From positions 1 to 31,563 of the forward strand of contig DASUZD010000111.1 in NCBI GenBank assembly GCA_036377055.1: a stretch of 31,563 nucleotides of DNA, read 5' to 3'. The notes beneath the pieces are model-generated. The model had not been told where the DNA came from and did no database searches. It saw nothing but the letters and a program-made list of their open reading frames with translations. This document shows, piece by piece, positions 7,893 to 15,008 of this stretch; position 1 is the stretch's first letter, and each line of letters opens with the position of its first letter. This DNA is from DASUZD01 sp036377055 (GTDB lineage Bacteria > Actinomycetota > Thermoleophilia > Gaiellales > Gaiellaceae). Made by a program: the position numbers and the translations under genes.

Positions 7893-9134
7893 TTGACGTA
7901 CATCATCGCCGAGCCGTGCATCGACATCAAAGACCGCTCGTGCGTCGACGTCTGCCCAGTCGACTGCATTCACGAAGCCGATCGCATCCTCGTCATCGAC
8001 CCGGAGGAATGCATCGACTGCTTTGCCCCGTCCGAGGAACTCGTCACGTCGTGGGGGATCCGGTCGTTCGCGGAGCTCGAGAACCAATTCTGCCGCGTTC
8101 TGACCGATGCCGGCTTCAAGCCGGCCGTGGTCAAGCGGTTCCGGCGGAAGACGCTCGTGAGCGTCGAGCTTGCGCCGGCGTTCGAGGAGCGCGATCGCTA
8201 CGGGGGGACGCGTCTGACGACCCGGAATGGGTCGCGCTTCCGCCGAAGCGTCCGCGCGACGCCGACTCATAGCTGGCTTCTCGCCGACGGCGAGCGAACG
8301 GACTCGCTCGCTGCCGGCCAGTTCGTGCCGGCGATGCGGGCGGTGCCGAAGCGCGACTCGGAGAGCTACCGGCTGGGCGTCCTGCACGGGCTCGTCTTCG
8401 GCGACGGGAGCTGGAACAAGCAGGAGATCCGCTCGGGCGAGCATCTGCACTACGTCCAGCTCTACAGCGAGCGCTTGGCGCGCTTCAAGGACTACTTCGA
8501 CCAAGTGAACTTCTCGCGGTGCCTCGACGTGCATCCGGGGTACGTCGGGACGGGCGTCGTTCGCGCGCCGGTCAACCTGAAGCGACAGCTGCCGGAGACG
8601 GCCGACCCGGAGTACATCACCGGCTTCGTGGACGGCTGGCTCGCAGCCGACGGCGATCCTGTCAAGGCTGGGTCGTGGCGGATCCGATCGACCGACCACG
8701 AGGCGCTCGCGTGGCTCGAGCAGGTGGCGCTGATCGCGGGATACGTCGCGGTCGGCTCGGGCGAGGAGGGCAATCGCGAGACGAACTTCGGCGTTCGGAG
8801 CCGCCCGATCCGCTGGCTGTACCTCGCGACCCGCGAGGTGTTCTGGCGCGTGACGAGCGTCGAGCGCGAGGACGCCGAGGAGGCGGACACGTTCTGCGCC
8901 GTCGTGCCGGAAAAGCACGCCTTTACGCTGGCGGGGGGCATCTACACCGGCAATTGCGGGGCATGCGAACCGGAGTGCCCGGTCGAGGCGATCTTCCCGG
9001 AGGACGCGCTGCCCGACAAGTGGGAGCCGTTCGTCAAGATCAACTACGCGTACGGGGACGGCATGGACGTCGTGAACCGGCTCACGGACGAGTACGCGAC
9101 CGAGCACAACGTCCAGAACCCTCCGCTCGAGTAG
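7893..9134 (+). CDS. fdxA: 7Fe ferredoxin (FdxA type) interrupted by an intein
   Basis: The 413-codon frame encodes a 101-residue ferredoxin split by a 312-residue intein. Exteins are residues 1-42 and 355-413. Joined, they give the actinobacterial seven-iron ferredoxin pattern: C9, C17, C21-P, C25, C40, C43, C46, C50-P. By analogy with Azotobacter ferredoxin I, C9/C17/C50 hold the [3Fe-4S] cluster and C21/C40/C43/C46 the [4Fe-4S] cluster. The start is TTG (TTG ACG TAC), which gives the family N-terminus MTYIIAEPC. It carries low-potential electrons in the cytoplasm. The intein splits the CxxCxxC run immediately before C43, so no holo-[4Fe-4S] centre of normal form can be made before splicing. 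It lies 7 nt after a receiver-like gene. Confidence 0.95.
   Translation: MTYIIAEPCIDIKDRSCVDVCPVDCIHEADRILVIDPEECIDCFAPSEELVTSWGIRSFAELENQFCRVLTDAGFKPAVVKRFRRKTLVSVELAPAFEERDRYGGTRLTTRNGSRFRRSVRATPTHSWLLADGERTDSLAAGQFVPAMRAVPKRDSESYRLGVLHGLVFGDGSWNKQEIRSGEHLHYVQLYSERLARFKDYFDQVNFSRCLDVHPGYVGTGVVRAPVNLKRQLPETADPEYITGFVDGWLAADGDPVKAGSWRIRSTDHEALAWLEQVALIAGYVAVGSGEEGNRETNFGVRSRPIRWLYLATREVFWRVTSVEREDAEEADTFCAVVPEKHAFTLAGGIYTGNCGACEPECPVEAIFPEDALPDKWEPFVKINYAYGDGMDVVNRLTDEYATEHNVQNPPLE
8019..8954 (+). mobile_element. LAGLIDADG intein inside the ferredoxin
   Basis: Residues 43-354 of the precursor. The N-terminal splice junction is D42/C43 (CFAPSEELVTSWG, block A) and the C-terminal junction N354/C355 (GGIYTGN then CGAC). 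Block B has TPTH with T123 and H126. Block F has H342 in KHAFTLA. The penultimate residue is Gly instead of the common His. Two dodecapeptide motifs of a homing endonuclease are present: LGVLHGLVFGDG (residues 161-172, D171) and GFVDGWLAADG (244-254, D253); both catalytic Asp residues are kept, so nuclease activity is plausible. Class 1 chemistry (C1, N-terminal Asn, C+1) is complete. C40 lies at extein position -3 from C1. Confidence 0.95.
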
Positions 9135-9183
9135 CCCGCGCGGCGGCGCCCAGTGCGCGATCACCGGCGTCCGTTCGGGCCAA

Positions 9184-9306
9184 GTCCGAGGGCCTGACCC
9201 CCGGTCATGGCCCGTCGAGACAGACGGCCGAAACGCCGTCCGCGCGCCAAACCGCCCAGGCAAGCGATCGCTTGGCCTCTTTGGACCGGTCCGAGGGCCT
9301 GACCCC
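9184..9306. repeat. Direct and inverted repeats in the spacer after the ferredoxin
   Basis: The 234-bp spacer 9135-9368 has no convincing gene but is rich in repeats. GTCCGAGGGCCTGACCCC occurs at 9184-9201 and again exactly at 9289-9306. CAAGCGATCGCTTG at 9261-9274 is a perfect palindrome containing GCGATCGC. TTTGGACCGG (9280-9289) is matched by its reverse complement at 9339-9348, just ahead of the next gene. A diverged relative of the first repeat lies at 15963-16000. This resembles a REP/MITE-like dispersed repeat; the hairpins may also end ferredoxin transcripts. Confidence 0.6.
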
Positions 9307-9368
9307 AACCTCGTTTCGCCGCGCAGGCGGCGGGAACCCCGGTCCAAACGACCGAGGGGGGTTCGGCG

Positions 9369-9707
9369 ATGCCGCAGGAAGCCTGGAGCGCCAAGCGCGA
9401 GCGTCAGTACGAGCACATCGAGGAGAGCCTGGAAGAGCGGGGGACGCCGAAGGGGCGAGCGAAGGAGATCGCTGCGCGAACCGTCAACAAGGAGCGCGCG
9501 CGGACCGGCGAAGCGAAGCAGTCGTCGAAGCTCTCCCGCACCGACATCTCGTCCGGACGGCGTGGCGGCCAGCGGTCGGGGACAAGCCGGCCCAAGGGCC
9601 GGACGCGAGATCAGCTCTACAACGAGGCGCGGAAGCTCGGGATCGAAGGCCGCTCCAAGATGAACAAGGCCCAGCTGGAGCGCGCCGTCGAACGAAAGAA
9701 GTCGTAG
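9369..9707 (+). CDS. Small basic Rho_N-type protein (annotated elsewhere as plasmid stabilisation protein)
   Basis: A 112-residue, highly basic protein. The N-terminal part (about 1-50, with ERQYEHIEESLEERG and KEIAARTVNKERA) matches small proteins often called plasmid stabilisation or DUF7218 proteins. A low-complexity Ser/Gly/Arg linker (about 60-77) leads to a C-terminal helix-extended-helix resembling the Rho termination factor N-terminal domain (TRDQLYNEARKLGIEG). Such modules bind nucleic acid. ATG 9369 follows a G-rich ribosome site (GAGGGGGG). It stands alone between repeats and the VOC gene; the function is not established. Confidence 0.72.
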   Translation: MPQEAWSAKRERQYEHIEESLEERGTPKGRAKEIAARTVNKERARTGEAKQSSKLSRTDISSGRRGGQRSGTSRPKGRTRDQLYNEARKLGIEGRSKMNKAQLERAVERKKS

Positions 9708-9729
9708 GCGTAACCCATCGCCCCGTGGG

Positions 9730-9735
9730 TACCCT
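9730..9735 (+). promoter_or_regulatory. Leaderless -10 box of the VOC gene
   Basis: TACCCT, 6 nt before GTG 9742. The spacing and TANNNT form fit a leaderless promoter; no Shine-Dalgarno sequence precedes the GTG. Confidence 0.4.
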
Positions 9736-9741
9736 CGGGAC

Positions 9742-10440
9742 GTGAACCCGAAGACGCTCGACCATGTCGCGTACTGGGTCGTGGACCGCGACGCGCTCGT
9801 GGACTTCGTCACGACGCACCTCGGGATGCACGTCATCGACCGGACCGACCGCTTCACGCTCGTCGGCTCCGACGCGCGTCACGGCAAGCTCACCTTCTTC
9901 GAGGCCGACGGGCCACGTGATCAGGGTGCGCTGAAGCACGTGGCGCTCCGCGTCAGCGATCTCGACGAGGCGCTCGCGGCGCTGCCGGGCGACGCGCGTG
10001 TGGAGCGCGTCGACGGTGCGGCCTACTTCGACGTCGCCGAGGACGTTCGCCTCGGGCTCGTCGAGGCGCCGACCGACGTCGAGTACGACCTCGACCATGC
10101 CGCGCTCTTCGCGACCGATCCCGCGGAGGCCGCACGCACGTATCGCGGGCTCGGCTTCAACGAGGCGGAGCCGGGGAAGTCGGGCGCGCCGCGCGTCGAG
10201 GTCGGGGGCGCGTTCGTCGAGTTCCACGCCGGGAAGCCGGGCGATCCGGAGCGGCCGCTCCTGAATCATCTCGCCGTCCTCGTCGACTCGGCCGACGAGC
10301 ACCTCGCGGAGGCGCGGGACGCGGGCGTCGAAGTGGACGATGTGGTCGACGCGGCGAACACCTACGCGATCTTCTTGCGCGGGCCCGATCGCGTCCGCAT
10401 CGAGTACGTCGAGCACAAGCCGACCTTCTCATTGACCTAG
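9742..10440 (+). CDS. VOC (glyoxalase/dioxygenase-fold) family protein
   Basis: A 232-residue protein made of two vicinal-oxygen-chelate modules, about 5-110 and 115-228. It starts with the typical TLDHVAYWVVD strand, where D7-H8 is a usual metal-ligand position, and contains LKHVALRVSDLDEAL and LLNHLAVLVDS, which mark the remaining strands. The last strand, VRIEYVEH, carries the conserved Glu. Members include glyoxalases, extradiol dioxygenases and bleomycin-resistance proteins; the substrate cannot be told from this sequence. The GTG start is supported by a TACCCT box 6 nt upstream. It overlaps or abuts the FAD oxidoreductase gene downstream, suggesting one transcript. Confidence 0.82.
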   Translation: MNPKTLDHVAYWVVDRDALVDFVTTHLGMHVIDRTDRFTLVGSDARHGKLTFFEADGPRDQGALKHVALRVSDLDEALAALPGDARVERVDGAAYFDVAEDVRLGLVEAPTDVEYDLDHAALFATDPAEAARTYRGLGFNEAEPGKSGAPRVEVGGAFVEFHAGKPGDPERPLLNHLAVLVDSADEHLAEARDAGVEVDDVVDAANTYAIFLRGPDRVRIEYVEHKPTFSLT

Positions 10441-10457
10441 CCGTCGCCGGGGGCGGG

Positions 10458-11510
10458 ATGGCCGGCTTGGTGGCCGCCGCGCGCGTGCGCGAGCTCGGGG
10501 CCCAAGCGGTCGTGTTCGAGAAAGGGACGCGGCCAGGCGGGTCGATGCTGCTCTCGAGCTGCGTGATCTGGCGCCATCGGTCGTGGGACGAGCTCCGCGC
10601 CGAGTGCGCAGGAGGCGACGAGCGGCTCCAGGGCCTCGTGTGGGAACGGCTGGACGGCGCGATCGAGTGGCTCGAGTCGCTCGGGGCGCCGGTCGTCGCC
10701 CCCGAGACGGGCAACCCGCGGACGATCGGCAAGCGCTTCGAGCCGACGGGCTTGACGGAAGCGCTCGTCCGACGCGCGGGCGAGATCCGGCTAGGGGCGC
10801 CGCTTCGGGACGTGGACGGGCCGCTCGTCCTCGCGACCGGCGGCTTCCAGGGCTCGCGGGAGCTCGTCGAGCGGCACATCGCGCCGGCCGCGCCGCTGCG
10901 GCTGCGGGCGAATCCGTGGAGCGCGGGCGACGGCCTTCGGGCCGGGCTCGCGCGCGGCGCCGCTCTCTCGGCAGGCATGGACGAGTTCTACGGCCGCAAC
11001 ATGCCGGACGCGGCCTTCACCGAGGCCGAGTTCGTCCCGCTCGCGCAGCTCTACGGCCGCTTCGCGCGCGCGTTCGACGAGAACGGCGAGGAGTTCTTTC
11101 CGGGCGAGGTCTCGTGGTCGGAGAACGACCTCGTCCAGGCGACGGCGCGGCGGCCGGGAGGGCGCGCGTGGTACGTGCTCGACGAGGCAGCGCTCGAGCA
11201 GCGGGTGCGGGAGCGGACGGTCGCGGAGATGGTCGCGCTCGCGCCGACCGCCGTCGCGCCGGACGAGCTGCCCTTTCCGGCGCCGCCGGGCGCGAGGGTG
11301 GCGGTGCGGGTGGCCGCGGCGATCACGCACACGATCGGCGGCCTGCGGATCGACGACCGCGCCCGGGTGCTGCGCCAGGACGGCACCGCGATCGAGGGTC
11401 TCTACGCGGCAGGCGTCGACGCCGGCGGCATCGCCACCGGCGGCTACGCGAGCGGCCTCGCCGCAGCGCTCGTCCTCGGGCTCGCCTCTGCCGAGGATGC
11501 CGTGCATTAG
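10458..11510 (+). CDS. FAD-dependent oxidoreductase (fumarate reductase/KstD-like flavoprotein)
   Basis: 350 residues from the first canonical start (ATG 10458), but that start cuts the dinucleotide-binding motif. The same frame continues upstream as IDLAVAGGGMAGLVAA, a textbook FAD-binding start (GxGxxG plus the first strand), with no ATG, GTG or TTG; ATT 10431 is the natural place for residue 1 (359 residues). FEKGTRPGGS follows as the ribose-binding part, and the C-terminal GLYAAGVDAGGIATGGYASG closes the FAD site. The family includes fumarate reductase flavoproteins and 3-ketosteroid dehydrogenases; at about 350 residues this member is short, with a reduced capping domain. The substrate is unknown. 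It directly follows the VOC gene and may be translationally coupled to it. Confidence 0.8.
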   Translation: MAGLVAAARVRELGAQAVVFEKGTRPGGSMLLSSCVIWRHRSWDELRAECAGGDERLQGLVWERLDGAIEWLESLGAPVVAPETGNPRTIGKRFEPTGLTEALVRRAGEIRLGAPLRDVDGPLVLATGGFQGSRELVERHIAPAAPLRLRANPWSAGDGLRAGLARGAALSAGMDEFYGRNMPDAAFTEAEFVPLAQLYGRFARAFDENGEEFFPGEVSWSENDLVQATARRPGGRAWYVLDEAALEQRVRERTVAEMVALAPTAVAPDELPFPAPPGARVAVRVAAAITHTIGGLRIDDRARVLRQDGTAIEGLYAAGVDAGGIATGGYASGLAAALVLGLASAEDAVH

Positions 11511-11517
11511 CCTGGCG

Positions 11518-11582
11518 TCTAACAGATTTAGCCTACAAAGTTTTTAAAATTATCTAACAGATAACGTCCCATCGCGTACAAT
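11518..11582 (+). promoter_or_regulatory. AT-rich promoter and probable operator of the HTH/nucleotidyltransferase pair
   Basis: The 78-bp spacer is much more AT-rich than its surroundings. TCTAACAGAT occurs twice in direct orientation, 11518-11527 and 11553-11562. The second copy overlaps a -35-like CTAACA (11554-11559), followed after 17 bp by the -10 TACAAT (11577-11582). ATG 11589 begins 6 nt later, i.e. a leaderless transcript. A repeat covering the -35 in front of an HTH gene suggests autoregulation. Confidence 0.55.
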
Positions 11583-11588
11583 CACGCT

Positions 11589-12308
11589 ATGATCCGGTCT
11601 GTGACGCAGGACGAAACGCGAACCGCGATCGAGAGTATTGCCCGCCTCCGCACGGCCGAACGTGCTGCCGACGCTGGCACGCGCTCTCAGATCGCCAGCG
11701 CGCGGAGATTCCTCGAACGTCTCGTGGGGCCAACGGTGCGACCCGCTGATGCAGCGCGCGTTCTCGGAGTAAGCCGGCCGTCGCTGAAACGGTGGATCGA
11801 CAAAGGCGAGATCGCCACGGTCCGAACGCCGACGGGGCGGCGTGAGGTTCCAGTCTCCGAGCTCGTGAGCTTGTTGGAGGAGCTGAACCAGACCGAAGCT
11901 CGTGAGGGTCGCCCGCTCGGTCGCGTCCTCCGAGAGCGCCGCCGTCGTGCGGAGGAGGGAGTGGACATCGATCGCCTGCTTCCACGCCGCCGTTCACGCG
12001 ACCACCGCGTGCCCGAGTTGCAGGCGCTCGCGTACCACCGTCTCGTCGCTGAGCGATTGGACGAAAAGCTCGTCGAGGAGGCGCGCGAGCGCTTGAGCGA
12101 GTGGCGGGAGGAGGGCCGCATCCATCCCACCTGGGAGGAGCGGTGGAGAGGTCTCCTAGCACAGCCGATTTCCCGCATCGCCGAGATTCTCAGCGCGGAT
12201 ACGAAAGCTGCCCGCGCGCTCCGGCAAACCTCCCCGTTCGTGGGCGTACTGACCGAGCACGAACGGCGGCGTCTCGTTCGTGCCGTCGAGGAGCGTGCAG
12301 CCAGTTGA
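11589..12308 (+). CDS. MerR/excisionase-like HTH protein, possible antitoxin
   Basis: A 239-residue protein. Residues about 50-95 form a winged helix-turn-helix of the MerR/excisionase type: RPADAARVLGVSRPSLKRWIDKG followed by a wing, RTPTGRREVPVSEL. The rest is helical and very rich in Arg/Glu (about 97-175) with no recognised domain. Its TGA overlaps the TTG of the downstream nucleotidyltransferase-like gene, so the two are translated together. Together with the AT-rich leaderless promoter and repeats this looks like an antitoxin-type regulator of the second protein. That pairing is inferred from context; alternatives are a plain repressor. Confidence 0.7.
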   Translation: MIRSVTQDETRTAIESIARLRTAERAADAGTRSQIASARRFLERLVGPTVRPADAARVLGVSRPSLKRWIDKGEIATVRTPTGRREVPVSELVSLLEELNQTEAREGRPLGRVLRERRRRAEEGVDIDRLLPRRRSRDHRVPELQALAYHRLVAERLDEKLVEEARERLSEWREEGRIHPTWEERWRGLLAQPISRIAEILSADTKAARALRQTSPFVGVLTEHERRRLVRAVEERAAS

Positions 12309-12854
12309 GGCGCGAACACTTCGAACACGTCGTAAAGGCTGCCGCGGATGTAGTCGAGGACGAGATCGTCGTGATTGGCAGCCAGGCGATCCTGGCGTCG
12401 TACCCAACCCCGCCGGCATCGCTGCTCGAATCGATGGAGGTCGACGTTTACCCTCGACAGTCTCCGGAACGCGCGGCCGAGATCGACGGCGCTCTCGGCG
12501 ATGGCTCGCCGTTTCACGTCACAAACGGTTACTACGCGCAGGGCGTAGGCCCCGAGACTGCAAAGGCGCCTGCGGGTTGGGAGGAGCGGCTCATCAAGGT
12601 CGAGCTCCCGCCCTTCCGACGCGACGATCCGCCTGTGATTGCGTGGTGTCTTGAACCGCACGACCTCGTTCTCGCGAAGCTCGTGGCAGGGCGAAGCCAC
12701 GATCGCGCGTTCGCGCTCGAAGCCATCCGGGCGGGCCTCGTCGATCCCGAGCGACCGGCTAGGCGTCGATCTGCTGCCTATCCGACGCGATGCGGTTCGT
12801 GCGGAGCTCGATGGAATGCTCGCTCGAGTCGAACGCGAAAGAGAAGACCTCTAG
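12305..12854 (+). pseudogene. Minimal nucleotidyltransferase-fold protein (DUF6036/AbiEii-like), frameshifted
   Basis: The TTG at 12305 opens a protein of about 182 residues with a Pol-beta-type nucleotidyltransferase start: IVVIGSQAIL, then LLESMEVDVYP, i.e. the G-S motif followed by an ExD acidic pair, as in AbiEii/DUF6036 toxins. Up to about 12755 (AIRAGLVDPER) the zero frame is good. The natural C-terminus, LGVDLLPIRRDAVRAELDGM, is found in the +1 frame and ends at TAG 12852-12854. One extra base within GAGCGACCGGCTAGG (about 12749-12763) explains the break. In the zero frame translation would run on, antisense to the next gene, to 13195. It is either a true frameshift mutation, an assembly error, or a programmed shift. 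The acidic residues lie before the break. Confidence 0.7.
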
Positions 12855-13057
12855 CGCTGGAGGTAGACGCAGCGACGGTCGTCGCCGGGAAGCGGCGACG
12901 GCGCGAGCTTCGTCACGCGCAGCTTCTCGCCTTCGTGCTCGACCTCGGTGCCGGGCGCCGGCGGCTCGCCTTCGCGCTCCGTCAACCGGTAGCCCGAGGT
13001 CGTCCAGACGAACGCGAGGTAGCCGTTCCTCCCGCTCCCCTCGCTCCCCTCCGACAC
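12851..13057 (-). CDS. Small conserved hypothetical protein
   Basis: 68 residues from GTG 13057. The body reads like a compact beta protein: YLAFVWTTSGYRLTEREG, a Pro-rich turn (EPPAPGTEVE), then EKLRVTKLAPSPLPGDDRRC. No membrane helix or metal motif apart from a single Cys. TAAGAT lies 7 nt upstream of the GTG, fitting a leaderless transcript and favouring this start over a longer version. Its stop overlaps that of the frameshifted nucleotidyltransferase gene on the other strand (shared CTAG). Function unknown. Confidence 0.62.
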   Translation of the reverse strand: MSEGSEGSGRNGYLAFVWTTSGYRLTEREGEPPAPGTEVEHEGEKLRVTKLAPSPLPGDDRRCVYLQR

Positions 13058-13064
13058 GCGCGCG

Positions 13065-13070
13065 ATCTTA
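13065..13070 (-). promoter_or_regulatory. Leaderless -10 box of the small conserved protein
   Basis: TAAGAT on the minus strand, 7 nt before GTG 13057. Confidence 0.35.
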
Positions 13071-13156
13071 GAGCCTGGGGCGCCGTATCGGTCGAATCGG
13101 CTCGACCGGCCGCTGCAGACGGACGCGGCGGGCGAGGCCCGCACGTCCTGACGGTC

Positions 13157-13176
13157 GGCGCCGCCGAGTCGGCGCC
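13157..13176 (-). terminator. GC-rich hairpin after the histidine kinase gene
   Basis: GGCGCCG (13157-13163) and CGGCGCC (13170-13176) form a 7-bp perfect stem with a 6-nt loop directly after the kinase stop codon. There is no U-run, as is common for hairpin terminators in high-GC actinobacteria. Confidence 0.45.
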
Positions 13177-14367
13177 TCAGCTTCGCTCGGCGTAAGGCGG
13201 CAGCAGCACCTGGACGGTCGTGCCGCCGTCCGCGCCCTGCTCGACCGCGAGCTGGCCGTGCAGCGTCCGCACGCGCTCGGCGATCGCCTCGAAGCTCGCC
13301 CGCCGCCGCTCGCCGGGCGCGTCGTCCGAGACCACCGCCTCGTAGCCGCCGTCCTCCTGGGCGCGGATCGTGACCGACATTCGGGACGGCGGCCCGCGGC
13401 GGATGGCCTGGGTCAGCGCCTCGCGGATGATCTGGTAGAGCGCGACCTGGGCCTTCTCCGTGAGCGCCTCCGCCGCCGCGACGTCGACGTCGATCTGGAT
13501 GCGGTGCGACAGGCCGGCGCTCTCCGCGAGCGCGGTGACGGCGGTGCCGAAGCCCTGGTCGCGGAGGACGACGGGCTCGAGGCTGAAGGACAGGTCGCGC
13601 AGGGACCGGATCGTGTCGCGGTGGCGCGTGAGCGCGCTGTCGAGCACGCGCTGCGCCTCCTCGAGGCGGCCGGCCTCGATCGCGCCCGTCGCGGCGTCCA
13701 GCATCAGCGCGATCCCGGACAGGGACTGGACGACGCTGTCGTGGAGCTCGTTCGCGAGCCGCCGGCGCTCGTCCTGCTCGGCCGTGATCAGCTGCTCCGA
13801 GAGCCGCGCGCGCTCGGTCTCGCGGGTCTCGGCCTCGGCCAGGAGCTGCGCGTTGTCGGCGGCGCGCGCGGCGAAGTCGGCGAGCACGGCCGCTCGGACC
13901 AGGTCGCCGCGTCGGAATGGCCGCTCGCGCTCGAGGCAGAGGGTGGCGATCGCGCGGTCGCGCGCGCGGAGCGGCAGGGTCGCCTGGTTGCCGTTCGGCG
14001 CGGGCGGCTCGTCGCCGGGCGGGAGCAGCCGCCCGCGCGCGCCGAAGAGCTGCTCGGCCTGACGGCGCGCCTGCTCGAGCACCTGCGCGGGATCGAGCGT
14101 GGAGGCGATCGCGCCCATCGACTCCACGAGCGACTCGAGGAAGCTCGCCTGCGCCGACAGCTCGTCCTCGACCCGCTCGTGCCGGCTGCGCTCGCCGACG
14201 ATCAGGTAGAGCGCGAGCGCGGCCGCTGCCGCGAGCGCGGTGACGAGCGCGCCCAGCGAGAGCGGGTCGAGCGAGCTGAACCCCGCGAGCACGAGCGCGG
14301 CCACGGCGAGCATGACCGCGGCTGCGAGGAGGCCGCTCCTAGTCGATGATGGCTTCGCGAAGCGCAA
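13177..14367 (-). CDS. NarL-type sensor histidine kinase (HisKA_3), atypical ATPase domain
   Basis: 396 residues from TTG 14367, overlapping the regulator gene by 29 nt. Two membrane helices (about 12-30 and 36-57) are followed by a coiled segment and a GAF-like region (about 75-175). The dimerisation/phospho-acceptor helix reads EQDERRRLANELHDSVVQSL with H209. The HATPase_c part is unusual: the N-box reads REALTQAIRRG, with Gln where the family has Asn; the G1 region reads DDAPG; and the second glycine-rich loop is replaced by ASFEAIAERV. ATP binding may therefore be weak. It forms a two-component pair with the NarL-type regulator. Start uncertain: an ATG 18 codons downstream is an alternative that would shorten the first helix. 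Confidence 0.85.
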   Translation of the reverse strand: MRFAKPSSTRSGLLAAAVMLAVAALVLAGFSSLDPLSLGALVTALAAAAALALYLIVGERSRHERVEDELSAQASFLESLVESMGAIASTLDPAQVLEQARRQAEQLFGARGRLLPPGDEPPAPNGNQATLPLRARDRAIATLCLERERPFRRGDLVRAAVLADFAARAADNAQLLAEAETRETERARLSEQLITAEQDERRRLANELHDSVVQSLSGIALMLDAATGAIEAGRLEEAQRVLDSALTRHRDTIRSLRDLSFSLEPVVLRDQGFGTAVTALAESAGLSHRIQIDVDVAAAEALTEKAQVALYQIIREALTQAIRRGPPSRMSVTIRAQEDGGYEAVVSDDAPGERRRASFEAIAERVRTLHGQLAVEQGADGGTTVQVLLPPYAERS

Positions 14368-14968
14368 TCGCGACGGCGTGGGTGCGGGTGTCCGCCTCGA
14401 GCTTGGCGAGGATGTGCCGCACGTGGCTCTTGACCGTCTCCTGGCTGATGAAGAGGCGCCCGGCCACGTCCGCGTTCGACATGCCGTCCGCGAGCAGCTG
14501 GAGGATCTCGCGCTCGCGGGAGGTCAGCATGTCGTCCTTGTCCTTGCCGGTCAGGAACGCGGGCATCAGCGCGGGGTCGACGTAGCCGTCGCCGGCCGCG
14601 ACTTTCTCGATCGCGCGCAGCAACGTCTGGTGCGGGGCCTCCTTCAGGATGTAGCCCTTCGCGCCGGACTCGAGGCCGCGGCCGAGCAGCGAGCGCTCGC
14701 TGTACGCCGTGAAGATCAGGACCGCGGTCTCGGGCAGCTTCTCCGCCAGGACCTTCGTCGCCTGGAGCCCGTCCATTCCGGGCATGCGCACGTCCATGAT
14801 CACGACGTCCGGCCGGCGGCGCTCCGCGAGCGCGACGGCGCTCGCCCCGTCCGCCGCCTCGCCGATCACGCGGATGTGCGGCGCGCGCGAGAGCGAGAGC
14901 CGCAGTCCCTCACGCACCACCTCGTGGTCGTCGACGATGAGGCAGGTGATGTCGCCGCCGGTCGACAC
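14339..14968 (-). CDS. NarL/FixJ-type response regulator with LuxR HTH
   Basis: 209 residues. The receiver domain (about 6-122) has the acidic pair D13/D14, phospho-acceptor D59 (VIMDVRMPG), T87 and K109 (YILKEA). The C-terminal LuxR-type helix-turn-helix (about 145-205) is canonical: LTSREREILQLLADGMSN and SQETVKSHVRHILAKL. It should bind DNA as a dimer after phosphorylation by the kinase encoded downstream, whose start lies within this gene. The GTG start follows GGGGAG at short spacing. Targets cannot be read from the window. Confidence 0.92.
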   Translation of the reverse strand: MSTGGDITCLIVDDHEVVREGLRLSLSRAPHIRVIGEAADGASAVALAERRRPDVVIMDVRMPGMDGLQATKVLAEKLPETAVLIFTAYSERSLLGRGLESGAKGYILKEAPHQTLLRAIEKVAAGDGYVDPALMPAFLTGKDKDDMLTSREREILQLLADGMSNADVAGRLFISQETVKSHVRHILAKLEADTRTHAVAIALREAIID

Positions 14969-15008
14969 TCCCCGCGGATTCTAAGCCTGGCCCCGGTCGC
15001 CGCTTCGC

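Noticed and set aside
9135..9368. CRISPR-like array in the spacer
   Set aside because: Only two copies of the 18-bp repeat, uneven spacing and additional inverted repeats; no cas genes in the window.
7821..9857. Minus-strand frame of 678 codons opposite the ferredoxin-intein
   Set aside because: Antisense to a gene with unmistakable ferredoxin and intein motifs.
12101..13195. Read-through of the nucleotidyltransferase frame to 13195
   Set aside because: After about 12760 the translation is basic low-complexity sequence antisense to the small gene at 12851-13057; better explained by a frameshift.
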